Origin: Paenibacillus qinlingensis
Lineage (GTDB): Bacteria > Bacillota > Bacilli > Paenibacillales > NBRC-103111
Direction of reading: 5' to 3'
DNA: 64,000 bases
Assembly: GCF_013204845.1 (NCBI RefSeq)
Contig: NZ_JABMKY010000001.1
Location: forward strand, 124,001-188,000
Shown here: positions 27,792 through 36,399 of the stretch, in pieces
Layout of the letters: every line of letters starts with the position of its first letter
Numbering within the stretch: the stretch's first letter is position 1
Notes under the pieces: model-generated
The model's input: only the letters and a program-made list of their open reading frames with translations
Database searches by the model: none
What the model was told of the DNA's origin: nothing
Position numbers and translations under genes: made by a program

Positions 27792-28779
27792 ATTCTTCTT
27801 CTCCTTCATTCACGATTTCTGTAATTTGTACAGCCATCTTCCCTTTTACGGTACCAGGGCTTCCGAGATATTTCAGCTTCTCGCCCACTTTGACTTGAAG
27901 CGAATCTTCGACGGATTTATGCAGAGGGATTACATCGCCTATTGTTAAACCTAAGAAATCATGGATAGAAATTTCAGACGATCCCAATTCTGCAATGAGA
28001 GGTAGCTTGGTTTTCTCCAAGCGTGATTGAAGTGCTTCCACTTCTTCAGGTGCTCTCGTTTTCTTCTGGGAAACAAACCAGTGATGTACAGAAAGCCGAG
28101 GCATGATAGGTTCAATAACAACATGAGGAATACATAAGTTGATCATACCTGTTGTGTCCCCGATTTTGGTGCTCAGCGATATTAATGCAATTGTTTCATT
28201 GGGAGAAACAATTTGCATAAACTGCGGATTCGTTTCTAGTGCCTCTAAACGAGGTTGAATATCAATAACGGACTTCCATGCTTCCTGCAAGCTATCAAAT
28301 GCTCGACTGAAAATTCGCTCCATAACAATTGTTTCAATCTCAGTTAACGCATTAATTTTAGTTGGCGTCGTACCTGCTCCGCCTAGTAATCGATCTAACA
28401 TAGCAAAGGCAACATTCGGATGAACCTCAAGTACCATTCGACCCTCTAAAGGCTCTGCTTCAAAGATGTTCAAAATGGTCATTTTCGGGATCGAACGAAT
28501 AAATTCATCATAGGGCAATTGTTCAACCTGAACTACACTGATTTGCACGAAAGTACGCAGCTGCGCTGAGAAATAGGTTGTTAAAAATCTCGCGAAATTT
28601 TCATGAATCCGAGTTAAGCTACGAATATGATCTTTCGAGAAGCGTACAGCTCTCTTAAAATCATAAGCCCTTACCTTCTTCTGAGTATCCTCCTTCTTAA
28701 GTTCATCGGCATCCATTTCCCCAGAGGACAACGCAGCCAGCAAGGCATCGATCTCATTTTGCGATAAAACATCAACCAT
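27781..28779 (-). CDS. fliM: Flagellar motor switch protein FliM
   Basis: C-ring switch protein that receives CheY-P and sets rotation direction. 332 residues: an N-terminal CheY-P-binding peptide (VLSQNEIDALLAALSSGE), a CheC-like middle domain about 45-230, and a C-terminal FliN-like domain. I start at ATG 28779, eight bases after GGAGG; the GTG three codons upstream overlaps that site. It follows fliL and overlaps fliY. Confidence 0.96.
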   Translation of the reverse strand: MVDVLSQNEIDALLAALSSGEMDADELKKEDTQKKVRAYDFKRAVRFSKDHIRSLTRIHENFARFLTTYFSAQLRTFVQISVVQVEQLPYDEFIRSIPKMTILNIFEAEPLEGRMVLEVHPNVAFAMLDRLLGGAGTTPTKINALTEIETIVMERIFSRAFDSLQEAWKSVIDIQPRLEALETNPQFMQIVSPNETIALISLSTKIGDTTGMINLCIPHVVIEPIMPRLSVHHWFVSQKKTRAPEEVEALQSRLEKTKLPLIAELGSSEISIHDFLGLTIGDVIPLHKSVEDSLQVKVGEKLKYLGSPGTVKGKMAVQITEIVNEGEEEYDE

Positions 28780-28813
28780 TCGAGTCACCTCCTTTAAGCA
28801 AAATCATTATGAG

Positions 28814-29299
28814 TTATTGCAGCACTTTATCAGTTATCCAAATTTGCTTAATTTTACCTTCATGCAATAATGGGTTTAGTTTGTTCATTATTGTAGAAGT
28901 TAAACTATCTGAACCTTTACTTCCTTCAATTTGCTCTTTCGTCATATCACCAAGAATCTGGACAATCGTTCCCTTAACAGCAGAATCGAGCAAACTATCG
29001 AACTCAACCTTAGCCTTTGAATTTTCCATTTCAAACGCGAAGCTTATTTTAATGAAATTCTGACTACCTGATAAGTTTGTTAAGATATCCTTAATGATTG
29101 AAGTATTCGCCTTAACGGTCTCCGCTGATGGCGCTTTCGTTGGTTTCACACTCGCAACAGCATCCTGAGCCTTCACAGCAGGATCTGTAGATTCATTATT
29201 CTTCTCCATAAAGTTCCACAACACGAACGCTGCAGTGAGAATTAGTGTGATAGCAATAAGGATGGAAACAATGAGTATAAATATTTTGTTCTTAAACAC
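28814..29299 (-). CDS. fliL: Flagellar stator-associated protein FliL
   Basis: Single-pass membrane protein of 161 residues with one N-terminal helix (about 6-30) and an extracytoplasmic FliL domain; in relatives it forms a ring around the stators and supports torque. The conserved end of the domain (IMNKLNPLLHEGKIKQIWITDKVLQ) is clear. Start is GTG at 29299, directly after the flbD stop, with GGAGG inside the end of flbD. Confidence 0.92.
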   Translation of the reverse strand: MFKNKIFILIVSILIAITLILTAAFVLWNFMEKNNESTDPAVKAQDAVASVKPTKAPSAETVKANTSIIKDILTNLSGSQNFIKISFAFEMENSKAKVEFDSLLDSAVKGTIVQILGDMTKEQIEGSKGSDSLTSTIMNKLNPLLHEGKIKQIWITDKVLQ

Positions 29300-29521
29300 T
29301 TATGAACCCTCCGTATCCCTGGACTGTATTGTCGCTCGGACGGAACCAATTTCTTGCATGTAGGTCCGCACTAAGCTTACCACAACCTCTGCCTTTTCGA
29401 GAACTGTGATTTTCTTGCCTGTCGTCAACGTAATCATCGTATCCGGAGTTTCTTCGATAAGCTCAATTAGGATTGCATTCAAAATAAGCGGCCTGCCATT
29501 TAAACGAGTGAGAGAAATCAT
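29300..29521 (-). CDS. flbD: FlbD/YlzI family flagellar protein
   Basis: A 73-residue protein beginning MISLTRLNGRPLILNAILIE with a TITLTTGKK-type second half, the pattern of the FlbD (YlzI) family found beside hook and fliL genes in Gram-positive bacteria. Its biochemical role is not known. It lies 60 bases after the hook gene, beyond a strong hairpin, and is immediately followed by fliL. Confidence 0.88.
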   Translation of the reverse strand: MISLTRLNGRPLILNAILIELIEETPDTMITLTTGKKITVLEKAEVVVSLVRTYMQEIGSVRATIQSRDTEGS

Positions 29522-29543
29522 CGTTCTCCTCCTGAATCAGAGT

Positions 29544-29565
29544 AAGGGGAGCTCAGCTCCCCCTT
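29544..29565. repeat. Strong hairpin between the hook gene and flbD
   Basis: AAGGGG(G)AGC and GCTCCCCTT pair with one bulged G and a three-base loop. There is no T-run after it on the transcribed strand, so it looks like an RNA-stabilising or processing hairpin, not a terminator. Confidence 0.65.
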
Positions 29566-29582
29566 TATCATTCAACTACTGA

Positions 29583-30404
29583 TTAACGCTTCAGATTAAC
29601 AACTTCTTGAAGCACTTCATCTGATGTTGTAATAATTCTGGAATTTGCTTGGAAACCACGCTGAGCAATAATCATCTCTGTAAATTCTCCAGTTAAGTCA
29701 ACATTGGACATTTCTAGTTGCCCAGAAATGAGTGTACCTGTACCCGTTTCTGGATCACCAGCAGCGCCAATTACAATCTCACCATCTGTATTAGCGTTTG
29801 CGGTCATTTGATACAAGTTTCCACCGATTTTCTCAAGACCAGCTGGGTTAGTTACTTTCACAACGCCAATTCGTTGCCCTGTATTAATCGTTTCTCCATC
29901 CGCATTTACGCCAATAATTTCACCATTTTGAGCAATCGAGAACGATACGATATCCTCTGGAATGACAACCGGACCTGCTCCATCAGGGCCCATAACATGA
30001 AGCCCCTCAGCGTTAACAAGATTTCGTGAAGGATCCACTGTAAAGTTACCTGCTCTTGTCAAATAAGGTGCATCTACTTGCTCTAGCGTTCCAACAGCGA
30101 AGAAGCCATCGCCGTTCACACGCAGATCAGTTGGAACATTTGTTGTCATTGCGCTACCAGCTGTATGCACAGTATCAATGGCCGCCAAACTAACACCTAA
30201 ACCAACTTGCTGTGCATTCACACCACCACGGTTCTCGTCTGGCGCACTTACACCTGAAACCGTCTGACTAAGAATATCTTTAAACATCACACGGCTACCT
30301 TTAAATCCGATGGTATTTACGTTAGCGATATTATTTCCAATAACGTCTAACTTCGTTTGAAAACCACGCATACCTGAAACGCCTGAGTACAAAGATCTTA
30401 ACAT
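29583..30404 (-). CDS. flgE: Flagellar hook/distal rod protein (FlgE/FlgG family)
   Basis: 273 residues with the N-terminal rod/hook motif MLRSLYSGVSGMRGFQTKLDVIGNNIANVNTIGFKGSR and the matching C-terminal helix (LTGEFTEMIIAQRGFQANSRIITTSDEVLQEV). The short length matches the FlgE hook protein of Bacillus subtilis (about 264 residues) encoded at the same position after flgD, but automated pipelines often call such proteins FlgG. Both are exported and self-assemble. Start ATG at 30404 with TAGGAGG. The gene is preceded by a terminator-like hairpin and followed by another hairpin. Confidence 0.9.
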   Translation of the reverse strand: MLRSLYSGVSGMRGFQTKLDVIGNNIANVNTIGFKGSRVMFKDILSQTVSGVSAPDENRGGVNAQQVGLGVSLAAIDTVHTAGSAMTTNVPTDLRVNGDGFFAVGTLEQVDAPYLTRAGNFTVDPSRNLVNAEGLHVMGPDGAGPVVIPEDIVSFSIAQNGEIIGVNADGETINTGQRIGVVKVTNPAGLEKIGGNLYQMTANANTDGEIVIGAAGDPETGTGTLISGQLEMSNVDLTGEFTEMIIAQRGFQANSRIITTSDEVLQEVVNLKR

Positions 30405-30435
30405 GAAATAGGCCTCCTAAATCGGATGTAAGTAT

Positions 30436-30468
30436 AAAAATTGAGTTGCTTCTTTCGATCCACAACTC
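30436..30468 (-). terminator. Terminator-like hairpin upstream of the hook gene
   Basis: GAGTTG and CAACTC pair around a 14-base loop, and on the transcribed strand TTTTT begins two bases later. It lies inside the operon, 32 bases before the hook start, so it can only be a partial terminator or processing site. Confidence 0.45.
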
Positions 30469-30499
30469 CAGGCTTCCTAAACGGTCGAGCCCTGTAAAC

Positions 30500-30892
30500 C
30501 TATGAAATTATCATGGCGCTATCGATCTGAGTAAACACATGATCATTCATTGCTTGGCCATCTAAAGCAGTCACTACGGTTCGATTGGGCACATTAACAA
30601 TATATCCATTCCCCGCTAAGATCAGTAGTGCGTCTTTAGCACCTTTGGATGCCGCTTTATCAATGGCATTGTTCATTTTCTCAATTTGCTCCGGTTTGAG
30701 TTGTATGCCGCGTTCTTTTAATCTGACCTCAGCATGATGACTAAACCTTACAAATTGATCTTGGAAAATTTTCTGAAAAGTAGGATTTACGTTATTCCCG
30801 TTAGGTACTACTTGCTGCGTTGGTGTTCTTCTCGTTGAAGTGGGAGAAACCGCGCTAGGATAAAGTTGACCTATGGATATTCGCTCTGTCAT
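30500..30892 (-). CDS. TIGR02530-type flagellar operon protein
   Basis: 130 residues. A variable N-terminus is followed by the conserved part FVRFSHHAEVRLKERGIQLKPEQIEKMNNAIDKAASKGAK in which a helical pair precedes a beta hairpin (NGYIVNVPNRTVVTALD). I recognise this as the small conserved protein often found next to flgD in Gram-positive flagellar operons; its role is not established. The ATG overlaps the flgD stop (ATGA). Confidence 0.85.
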   Translation of the reverse strand: MTERISIGQLYPSAVSPTSTRRTPTQQVVPNGNNVNPTFQKIFQDQFVRFSHHAEVRLKERGIQLKPEQIEKMNNAIDKAASKGAKDALLILAGNGYIVNVPNRTVVTALDGQAMNDHVFTQIDSAMIIS

Positions 30893-31332
30893 TCTGTTTC
30901 TCCAGCGTTTTCAATTTTCTTTAACTTATCAAGGGAAACTTCCACACCATTCACAGTGGCAAATTGATTTCCATCTTTAAAAGTTATTGAATCTACTACG
31001 CCAGACATCTCAGTTGTAACACCTGATGCATCTGTTCCCGTCCATGAAATTGACTTACCAATTAATCCGGACACGAATCCTAATGATTGTCTCATTAGTT
31101 TCATTTCACTAGCCATATTCGTCAATTGCTCAACAGATGTAAATTGAGCCATTTGAGCGATAAACTCTTTGTCCTGTAAAGGCTGTGTAGGATCCTGATT
31201 CTGAAGCTGTGTAATTAATATTTTCAGGAAATCATCCTTACCCAGGGTTGTGCTGTCCTTCTCCTTGGTTTTCGCGCTAGTCCCTTTATTAATCAGGTCA
31301 GCAACATTACCAACGATTGGATTTGTAGCCAT
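30889..31332 (-). CDS. flgD: Flagellar hook capping protein FlgD
   Basis: Scaffold that sits on the growing hook and helps subunits fold. 147 residues; the conserved N-terminal region LGKDDFLKILITQLQNQDPTQPLQDKEFIAQMAQFTSVEQL is unmistakable. The C-terminal Ig-like half is short, as in Bacillus. It lies between fliK and the TIGR02530-type gene. Confidence 0.95.
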   Translation of the reverse strand: MATNPIVGNVADLINKGTSAKTKEKDSTTLGKDDFLKILITQLQNQDPTQPLQDKEFIAQMAQFTSVEQLTNMASEMKLMRQSLGFVSGLIGKSISWTGTDASGVTTEMSGVVDSITFKDGNQFATVNGVEVSLDKLKKIENAGETE

Positions 31333-31365
31333 ACGTTCACCTCCAACAATTCATTCTACTTCAAT

Positions 31366-32820
31366 TTAGGCAATGACATCGAAGGAATTACCGTTTGCCT
31401 GATTGCGAAGCTGTGCGATTTGCTCCATATCTTCTTTAAACTCAATAGCATCCACTTCAAGTTCTCCCGAGCGATTTTTCGGTTGTCGTTGTGATTGATT
31501 AAAGGATTGCGGTTGCCGTTGTTCTTGGAACATATTTGAAGCCATGTTTTGACTTTGTGTAACTTCCAATTTCTCAACTTGTAAGCCCTGCGTAAGTAGT
31601 GCTTGACGTAATTGAGGCAACTGGCTTTCTAACATTTGTTTGCCGGCTAAAGTATCTGCTGCAAACTGGGCAAATAACTGTCCATCATGCATGGAAATTT
31701 TCACGTCTACATGTCCTAAATTTTTAGGAAACAAAGATAGTTTAGCCTCTGAGAATCCTTCGGACATCGTAATCTTCATGTTTTTCAATACATGTGTAGT
31801 CATCTCTTCCGTGAAGTTATCTGCAGTTAATACCGGTACTGGCGTCTTATCAGTTGTAAGCGTCACTTGCTGAGTTTTCTGTAAATCACCAATCGTAACG
31901 ACGGTATTTGTTCCCGTAGTTGTCTCAATTGGCAAGTCAACGAGTGGTCGAATGGTCGATTCCGAAATATCATTTGACAGTTCAGTTACAACTAATGGAA
32001 TATGCTTAATTGCAAATTTCTCTTGCTTAGGTTGTAGAGATTGCAGATTTACGGAAAGATTGTTATTAAGCGATGAGTCATTATCACGATTGTTTATGTA
32101 CTTGTTGGAAGAAATTCTCCCATTCGGTGAAGTGTGTTCCTTAGCTCCTGTGAAAGGCACATTAGATTCAATTGAACTCGTGGAAACATCACTGTTAGTT
32201 ATCTTCTTGGCATTTCCAACTCCTGCTAAAATCTCTGGAAGTAATGGTTGGATTGCACTAGCAAGTTCTGTATTCAAAAAGTTTAGAATCGGATTGTCTG
32301 GCTGCTGCTTGGATAAAGTGGACAGTATTAACAAAGTATTCTGTGCTTTCAGACTCATTGAATTAGTTGTTGACTGTTGCCACATGGCAAGATTTCCTGC
32401 CGCGAGTGGGTTTGGTGTATTACTAAGTGCAGCTAACAAATCTTCTGCATTATCAAACCACTTTTTCACTTTAGGATCTTGCAATAATTTGTCAGCAAGT
32501 TCAGGATTACTATTCATTGCTTCTAGAAGCAATTCAGGCAAAGTACCATCGGACGAAGTCATTTTTGATTCTAGAGCTACATCCGTTTGAATCGGCATTA
32601 CCAAGCTTTGAAGCATTTGCAACATCATACTCATTGAAAGCTCAGTTTCTGATGGTTGCCCTTCAGCCATTGCTGCATTTTCTTGTGCAGTTTGGTCTGA
32701 AAGAAGTGCTGAAAAGCTATCTGTCGTTCCATTCCCTTTAGAAGCTGCTTTACTGCCTGCAGCAGTTGTGGTTGCTGTTCCTGATTGCGCAACCGGTGCT
32801 GAAGTCATCTGTACGTCCAT
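31366..32820 (-). CDS. fliK: Flagellar hook-length control protein FliK
   Basis: Measures hook length and tells FlhB to change substrate. 484 residues: a long, low-conservation Gln/Ser/Asn-rich N-terminal two thirds, and a conserved C-terminal domain (about 335-430: MSEGFSEAKLSLFPKNLGHVDVKISMHDGQL). I start at ATG 32820, eight bases after GGGAGG; the GTG three codons upstream overlaps that site. A FliK-like paralogue appears to be encoded at 53418-55265. Confidence 0.92.
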   Translation of the reverse strand: MDVQMTSAPVAQSGTATTTAAGSKAASKGNGTTDSFSALLSDQTAQENAAMAEGQPSETELSMSMMLQMLQSLVMPIQTDVALESKMTSSDGTLPELLLEAMNSNPELADKLLQDPKVKKWFDNAEDLLAALSNTPNPLAAGNLAMWQQSTTNSMSLKAQNTLLILSTLSKQQPDNPILNFLNTELASAIQPLLPEILAGVGNAKKITNSDVSTSSIESNVPFTGAKEHTSPNGRISSNKYINNRDNDSSLNNNLSVNLQSLQPKQEKFAIKHIPLVVTELSNDISESTIRPLVDLPIETTTGTNTVVTIGDLQKTQQVTLTTDKTPVPVLTADNFTEEMTTHVLKNMKITMSEGFSEAKLSLFPKNLGHVDVKISMHDGQLFAQFAADTLAGKQMLESQLPQLRQALLTQGLQVEKLEVTQSQNMASNMFQEQRQPQSFNQSQRQPKNRSGELEVDAIEFKEDMEQIAQLRNQANGNSFDVIA

Positions 32821-32852
32821 TGTATTCACCTCCCTTCGTAATTACTTGCTAG

Positions 32853-33770
32853 TTACGGAGCAAGCTTTGCAGCAATCGATGCTGCAATTTCCTTGTTAGC
32901 ATCTGAGAGGGCAGACATAACCTTAGAACGTGATGAATTATCCATTCCACTTAAAATGGATACAACTTTTGCTGGATTTGATTTATTCATCTCTAGCAGA
33001 ACATTCGAAGCGCTTTTTGGTGTCATATTGGCAAAAGTTTGTCCAAGATCCGAAGTACTCACCGTGCTAGTCGCTGACTTGGCATCCTTCGTGTTATTCG
33101 TGGCTAGTCTTTCTTGTAAAGCAGCAATTTGTTTGTCACGAACTGGCACAATATCTTTCAAGCCGATGGAAGCAGCGGCTGCTTTTGCAGCATCCATTTT
33201 TTCAAGAATCGCTCCTCTGTTATCTGCTTTCATCATAGAGAACACCAGTACCATCTCACTAGGCGTTAATGCCTCAATGATAGGTGCAACTTTACTTGGA
33301 GTCATCTTGGCGTACATATTGGCAAGCTGTGTGATTTGATTCGTATATTCTTCTTCCGATTGCGTTTTATCTTTTAACTTCTCTTCAAGTTCGGCAACCT
33401 TCGCAACTGAAGCTTTTAGCGAAACGTCTTTATTCTCAGTCGTCGAATCCGCTTTTTGCAATGCTGCTGTTAATTCATTAACACGAGCATTTAGCTTTGC
33501 TATCTCATCTTCCTTAAGCTTTACGCTTTGCTCAGATGATACAGCTTTACCTTCAGCCGTCACTGGTGCAGCTTCTTTTGGTGCAGGAACTATTAACCCA
33601 ACGACAGGCGTGTTGTGCAATGCTTTTTGAATACTACTTTTGATATCATAATCAAAAATTGAAAGCAGCACGAAGAGTAAAACCGCCGTAAACACAAAGG
33701 GGATGACAAACCAAATCAAAAATCGCTCCAGTGCACTATAAGATGCACCCTCTACGCTTGTATCGGCCAT
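32853..33770 (-). CDS. MotE-like protein with two MgtE-N-type domains (YlxF position)
   Basis: 305 residues: a membrane helix (about 18-42), a coiled coil (about 80-150), then two related helical domains: YAKMTPSKVAPIIEALTPSE (about 155-205) and FANMTPKSASNVLLEMNKSNPAK (about 245-300). Both match the MgtE N-terminal pattern seen in MotE, a chaperone for MotC in rhizobia. It occupies the place of YlxF in Bacillus subtilis, between fliJ and fliK. The duplication of the domain is clear by eye; the function is inferred from position only. Confidence 0.8.
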   Translation of the reverse strand: MADTSVEGASYSALERFLIWFVIPFVFTAVLLFVLLSIFDYDIKSSIQKALHNTPVVGLIVPAPKEAAPVTAEGKAVSSEQSVKLKEDEIAKLNARVNELTAALQKADSTTENKDVSLKASVAKVAELEEKLKDKTQSEEEYTNQITQLANMYAKMTPSKVAPIIEALTPSEMVLVFSMMKADNRGAILEKMDAAKAAAASIGLKDIVPVRDKQIAALQERLATNNTKDAKSATSTVSTSDLGQTFANMTPKSASNVLLEMNKSNPAKVVSILSGMDNSSRSKVMSALSDANKEIAASIAAKLAP

Positions 33771-33793
33771 CTCTTCGTCCCTCCTTTTCTAGC

Positions 33794-34237
33794 TTAATAC
33801 GATAACCGCCTGAAGCGATTCGTAGCCATTTCATCAAGAGCATCCTGCTCTTTTTTTGCAATCATGACTTGGAATTGGTTATGTGCTTTTTCTCTGGCTT
33901 TGGTCCATACTTTTTCATCTATCATTTTCACTGACAAATGTTCTTGCTTCTCCGTTACGATATGTTTTGCTTGTTTAACATCTTGATGCTTACGAGCAAT
34001 TTGTTTATCCACATGATTCATATAACCCTGCATGAGAAGCATGTTCGATATTGACACTGAATGGCTAGTTGCTTGAATCATTTCATTGTGTAAGCTTTCC
34101 TTCTCCTCGAATAATCCATTTAAGCTCGTTTCTTCATTCCTTAATTGCCCCATTGCCTCAGATAAAATCCATTCTGCTTGAGTTCGTTCATTATTTTTCA
34201 AATCGACAATTTGCTGGAAAGAGTAGCGAAAACTCAT
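33794..34237 (-). CDS. fliJ: Flagellar export chaperone FliJ
   Basis: A 147-residue, almost fully helical coiled-coil protein that fits into the FliI hexamer and activates export. Start MSFRYSFQQIVDLKNNERTQAEW is typical of the family. It directly follows fliI, as expected. Start ATG at 34237. Confidence 0.9.
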   Translation of the reverse strand: MSFRYSFQQIVDLKNNERTQAEWILSEAMGQLRNEETSLNGLFEEKESLHNEMIQATSHSVSISNMLLMQGYMNHVDKQIARKHQDVKQAKHIVTEKQEHLSVKMIDEKVWTKAREKAHNQFQVMIAKKEQDALDEMATNRFRRLSY

Positions 34238-34246
34238 CTAGGACCC

Positions 34247-35575
34247 TCATCCCTTATAAAATTCTTGGATTAATCGTTCTTGCGCTTCTTCGTATGTTAG
34301 TTTTTCACTTGTTCGTTGTTTCGTGAAATTCCAAATGGCTTCGATGTTTTCCATCGCTATATCAATATTTGGATTAGAACCTTTCTGATACGCCCCTATA
34401 TTGATAAGATCTTCCGAATCTTTATAAATAGAGAGAAGACGCTTAAGTTGGTCGGCAGCTTCCATATGTTCTGATGGTACAATTTCTTTCATAACCCGGC
34501 TTACACTTGATAAGACATCGATCGCAGGATAATGCCCTTTATTCGCAATACTTCGATTCAAAACGATATGACCATCCAAAATCCCTCTGACCGCATCTGC
34601 GATTGGCTCGTTCATATCATCACCGTCGACAAGTACCGTGTAAAATGCCGTAATGGAGCCCTTCGCACCTGTACCTGAGCGCTCTAGAAGCCTAGGCAAC
34701 ATAGCGAATACGGATGGTGTGTATCCTCGTGTAGCTGGAGGTTCACCAACGGCTAGTCCCACCTCACGTTGTGCCATCGCAAATCGTGTTACGGAATCCA
34801 TCATCATCATGACATTTAAACCGCGATCTCTAAAATACTCAGCAATACTTGTCGCAATCATAGCGCCTTTAATACGAATTAATGCGGGTTGGTCAGATGT
34901 TGCCACAATGACAACCGATCTCGCCAAACCTTCAGGACCTAAATCACGCTCAATGAAATCCAACACTTCCCTGCCACGCTCTCCAATGAGTGCAATAACA
35001 TTGACATCGGCTGAAGTATTGCGGGCTATCATACCCATTAAAGTACTTTTCCCAACACCAGACCCGGCAAAAATACCAACACGCTGCCCTTTACCAATTG
35101 TTAATAATCCATCAATACAACGAACACCAACAGAAATTGGATTGAGTACACGCGGACGTGTTAGCGGATTACTTGGTAAATTATTAGTCGAATACTGCGC
35201 CATCCTTGACGGTAAATAGGAACCATCTAATGGTTGACCTAGGCCGTCTAAAACTTTTCCTAATAACTCATGTCCAACCTGGACTGTTAATGGTTTACCT
35301 GTACCAACAACATCGCAACCTGGCCCAATCGCATCGAGATCACCAAGAGGCATTAGAATCACTTTGTTGCTTCGAAAACCAACCACTTCCGCTTTTAAAG
35401 GCTTATTCGATTTATGCGGATAGATATAACATAGATCACCTATACTTACATCAGGACCTTCAGATTCAACTGTAAGTCCAATAACTTGCGTCACTTTGCC
35501 GTTTACCCTAATTGGATCAATCGTCTGTAAGACTTCTTTGTATTTATCCACCTTCGGGATCGATGTCTGTGCCAT
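34247..35575 (-). CDS. fliI: Flagellar export ATPase FliI
   Basis: Hexameric ATPase (F1-beta-like) that delivers substrates to the export gate. 442 residues with Walker A GSGVGKST at 171-178, Walker B-type NVMMMMDSVTRFAMAQREVG, and the conserved GEPPATRGYTPSVF. Start ATG at 35575 overlaps the fliH stop (TAATG), so the stator-like inhibitor FliH and FliI are coupled. Confidence 0.97.
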   Translation of the reverse strand: MAQTSIPKVDKYKEVLQTIDPIRVNGKVTQVIGLTVESEGPDVSIGDLCYIYPHKSNKPLKAEVVGFRSNKVILMPLGDLDAIGPGCDVVGTGKPLTVQVGHELLGKVLDGLGQPLDGSYLPSRMAQYSTNNLPSNPLTRPRVLNPISVGVRCIDGLLTIGKGQRVGIFAGSGVGKSTLMGMIARNTSADVNVIALIGERGREVLDFIERDLGPEGLARSVVIVATSDQPALIRIKGAMIATSIAEYFRDRGLNVMMMMDSVTRFAMAQREVGLAVGEPPATRGYTPSVFAMLPRLLERSGTGAKGSITAFYTVLVDGDDMNEPIADAVRGILDGHIVLNRSIANKGHYPAIDVLSSVSRVMKEIVPSEHMEAADQLKRLLSIYKDSEDLINIGAYQKGSNPNIDIAMENIEAIWNFTKQRTSEKLTYEEAQERLIQEFYKG

Positions 35576-36399
35576 TATGATTCCTCACTTTGTAAGGCCA
35601 GTTGCTGGAGCACGGACTTAATCTCTTTCAGCTGAGTATCGATTCTTGCGTCTATGCTTCCGTATGATGAACGAATTACGCAACCTTGATCTTGCACAGA
35701 AGAATCCGGAATAATTTCGAGTTCGGCTTGTGAATCAATCGACGTAATCAATTCTTCTCTGGCATCCTGAATAAACGCGAACTGTGAAGGCGCTACACAT
35801 AAAGTAATAATTCCCTTTTCACGACGGCGAGAGAGTATTTTCTGAATGAACTCAATTACCCAACCAGGCTCGAGAGAAAGTTGACGAACAATAATTTTTT
35901 CTGCGATAGATGTGCTTAAATCAATTAGAAAAGGTTCCGATTCTTGGATAATTTGTTGTTTCAGCTTATAGGATGATTCAAGTATAGATCTAGCTTCAGC
36001 CAACATATCATCATATTCTTTTCGCAAAGCACTCTCCGCTTGAGCAACACCTTCACGATAACCTTCATCAAATCCTACTTGCTTTGATGCGTTCGCTATC
36101 TCCACATCTTCAGCTCGCTTACTTTCCCACCAACTCGCAATGTCGGATTCTGTTTCTTGGCGAATTAATGCACATTCTCGCTTTGCCTCTTCAATCTGTT
36201 CACTGGCAAATGCTTCTGCATCATCTAGAATTTGTTTCTTTAATGAGGTTGCATCATTAATCTCAAGTTGCATTTCCTCAGTAAAACCTTCATCGGCAGG
36301 TGGCGAGTCCGAATTAACTGTAGTAAAAGCTGCAAGCGATTCAACAATCTTTTTTTCTTCAAGCGGATAATACGCGAATGATTTAATGACATTAGACAA
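35575..36399 (-). CDS. fliH: Flagellar export regulator FliH
   Basis: Binds and regulates FliI, like the peripheral stalk of ATP synthase. 274 residues, rich in Glu, Gln and Ala, with a long coiled coil (about 45-150) and a C-terminal FliH/YscL-like domain (FLIDLSTSIAEKIIVRQL ... ). I begin at TTG 36399 (LSNVIKSFAYYPLEE), behind GGAGG and overlapping fliG by eight bases; a GTG 13 codons upstream would lengthen that overlap to 47 bases. Confidence 0.9.
   Translation of the reverse strand: MSNVIKSFAYYPLEEKKIVESLAAFTTVNSDSPPADEGFTEEMQLEINDATSLKKQILDDAEAFASEQIEEAKRECALIRQETESDIASWWESKRAEDVEIANASKQVGFDEGYREGVAQAESALRKEYDDMLAEARSILESSYKLKQQIIQESEPFLIDLSTSIAEKIIVRQLSLEPGWVIEFIQKILSRRREKGIITLCVAPSQFAFIQDAREELITSIDSQAELEIIPDSSVQDQGCVIRSSYGSIDARIDTQLKEIKSVLQQLALQSEES

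Noticed and set aside
30419..30444. Sigma-D-like promoter (TCAA-N14-TCCGATTT) before the hook gene
   Set aside because: The -10 ends directly at the ribosome site, so transcription would start within or after it and remove the ribosome site. The -35 also deviates.
31952..32590. 212-codon frame on the plus strand opposite fliK
   Set aside because: No ribosome site, no promoter, and no recognisable protein features; it mirrors the open third position of the fliK coding frame.
34653..35219. 188-codon frame on the plus strand opposite fliI
   Set aside because: fliI is a strongly conserved gene in the opposite frame; the antisense peptide is low-complexity and lacks start signals.
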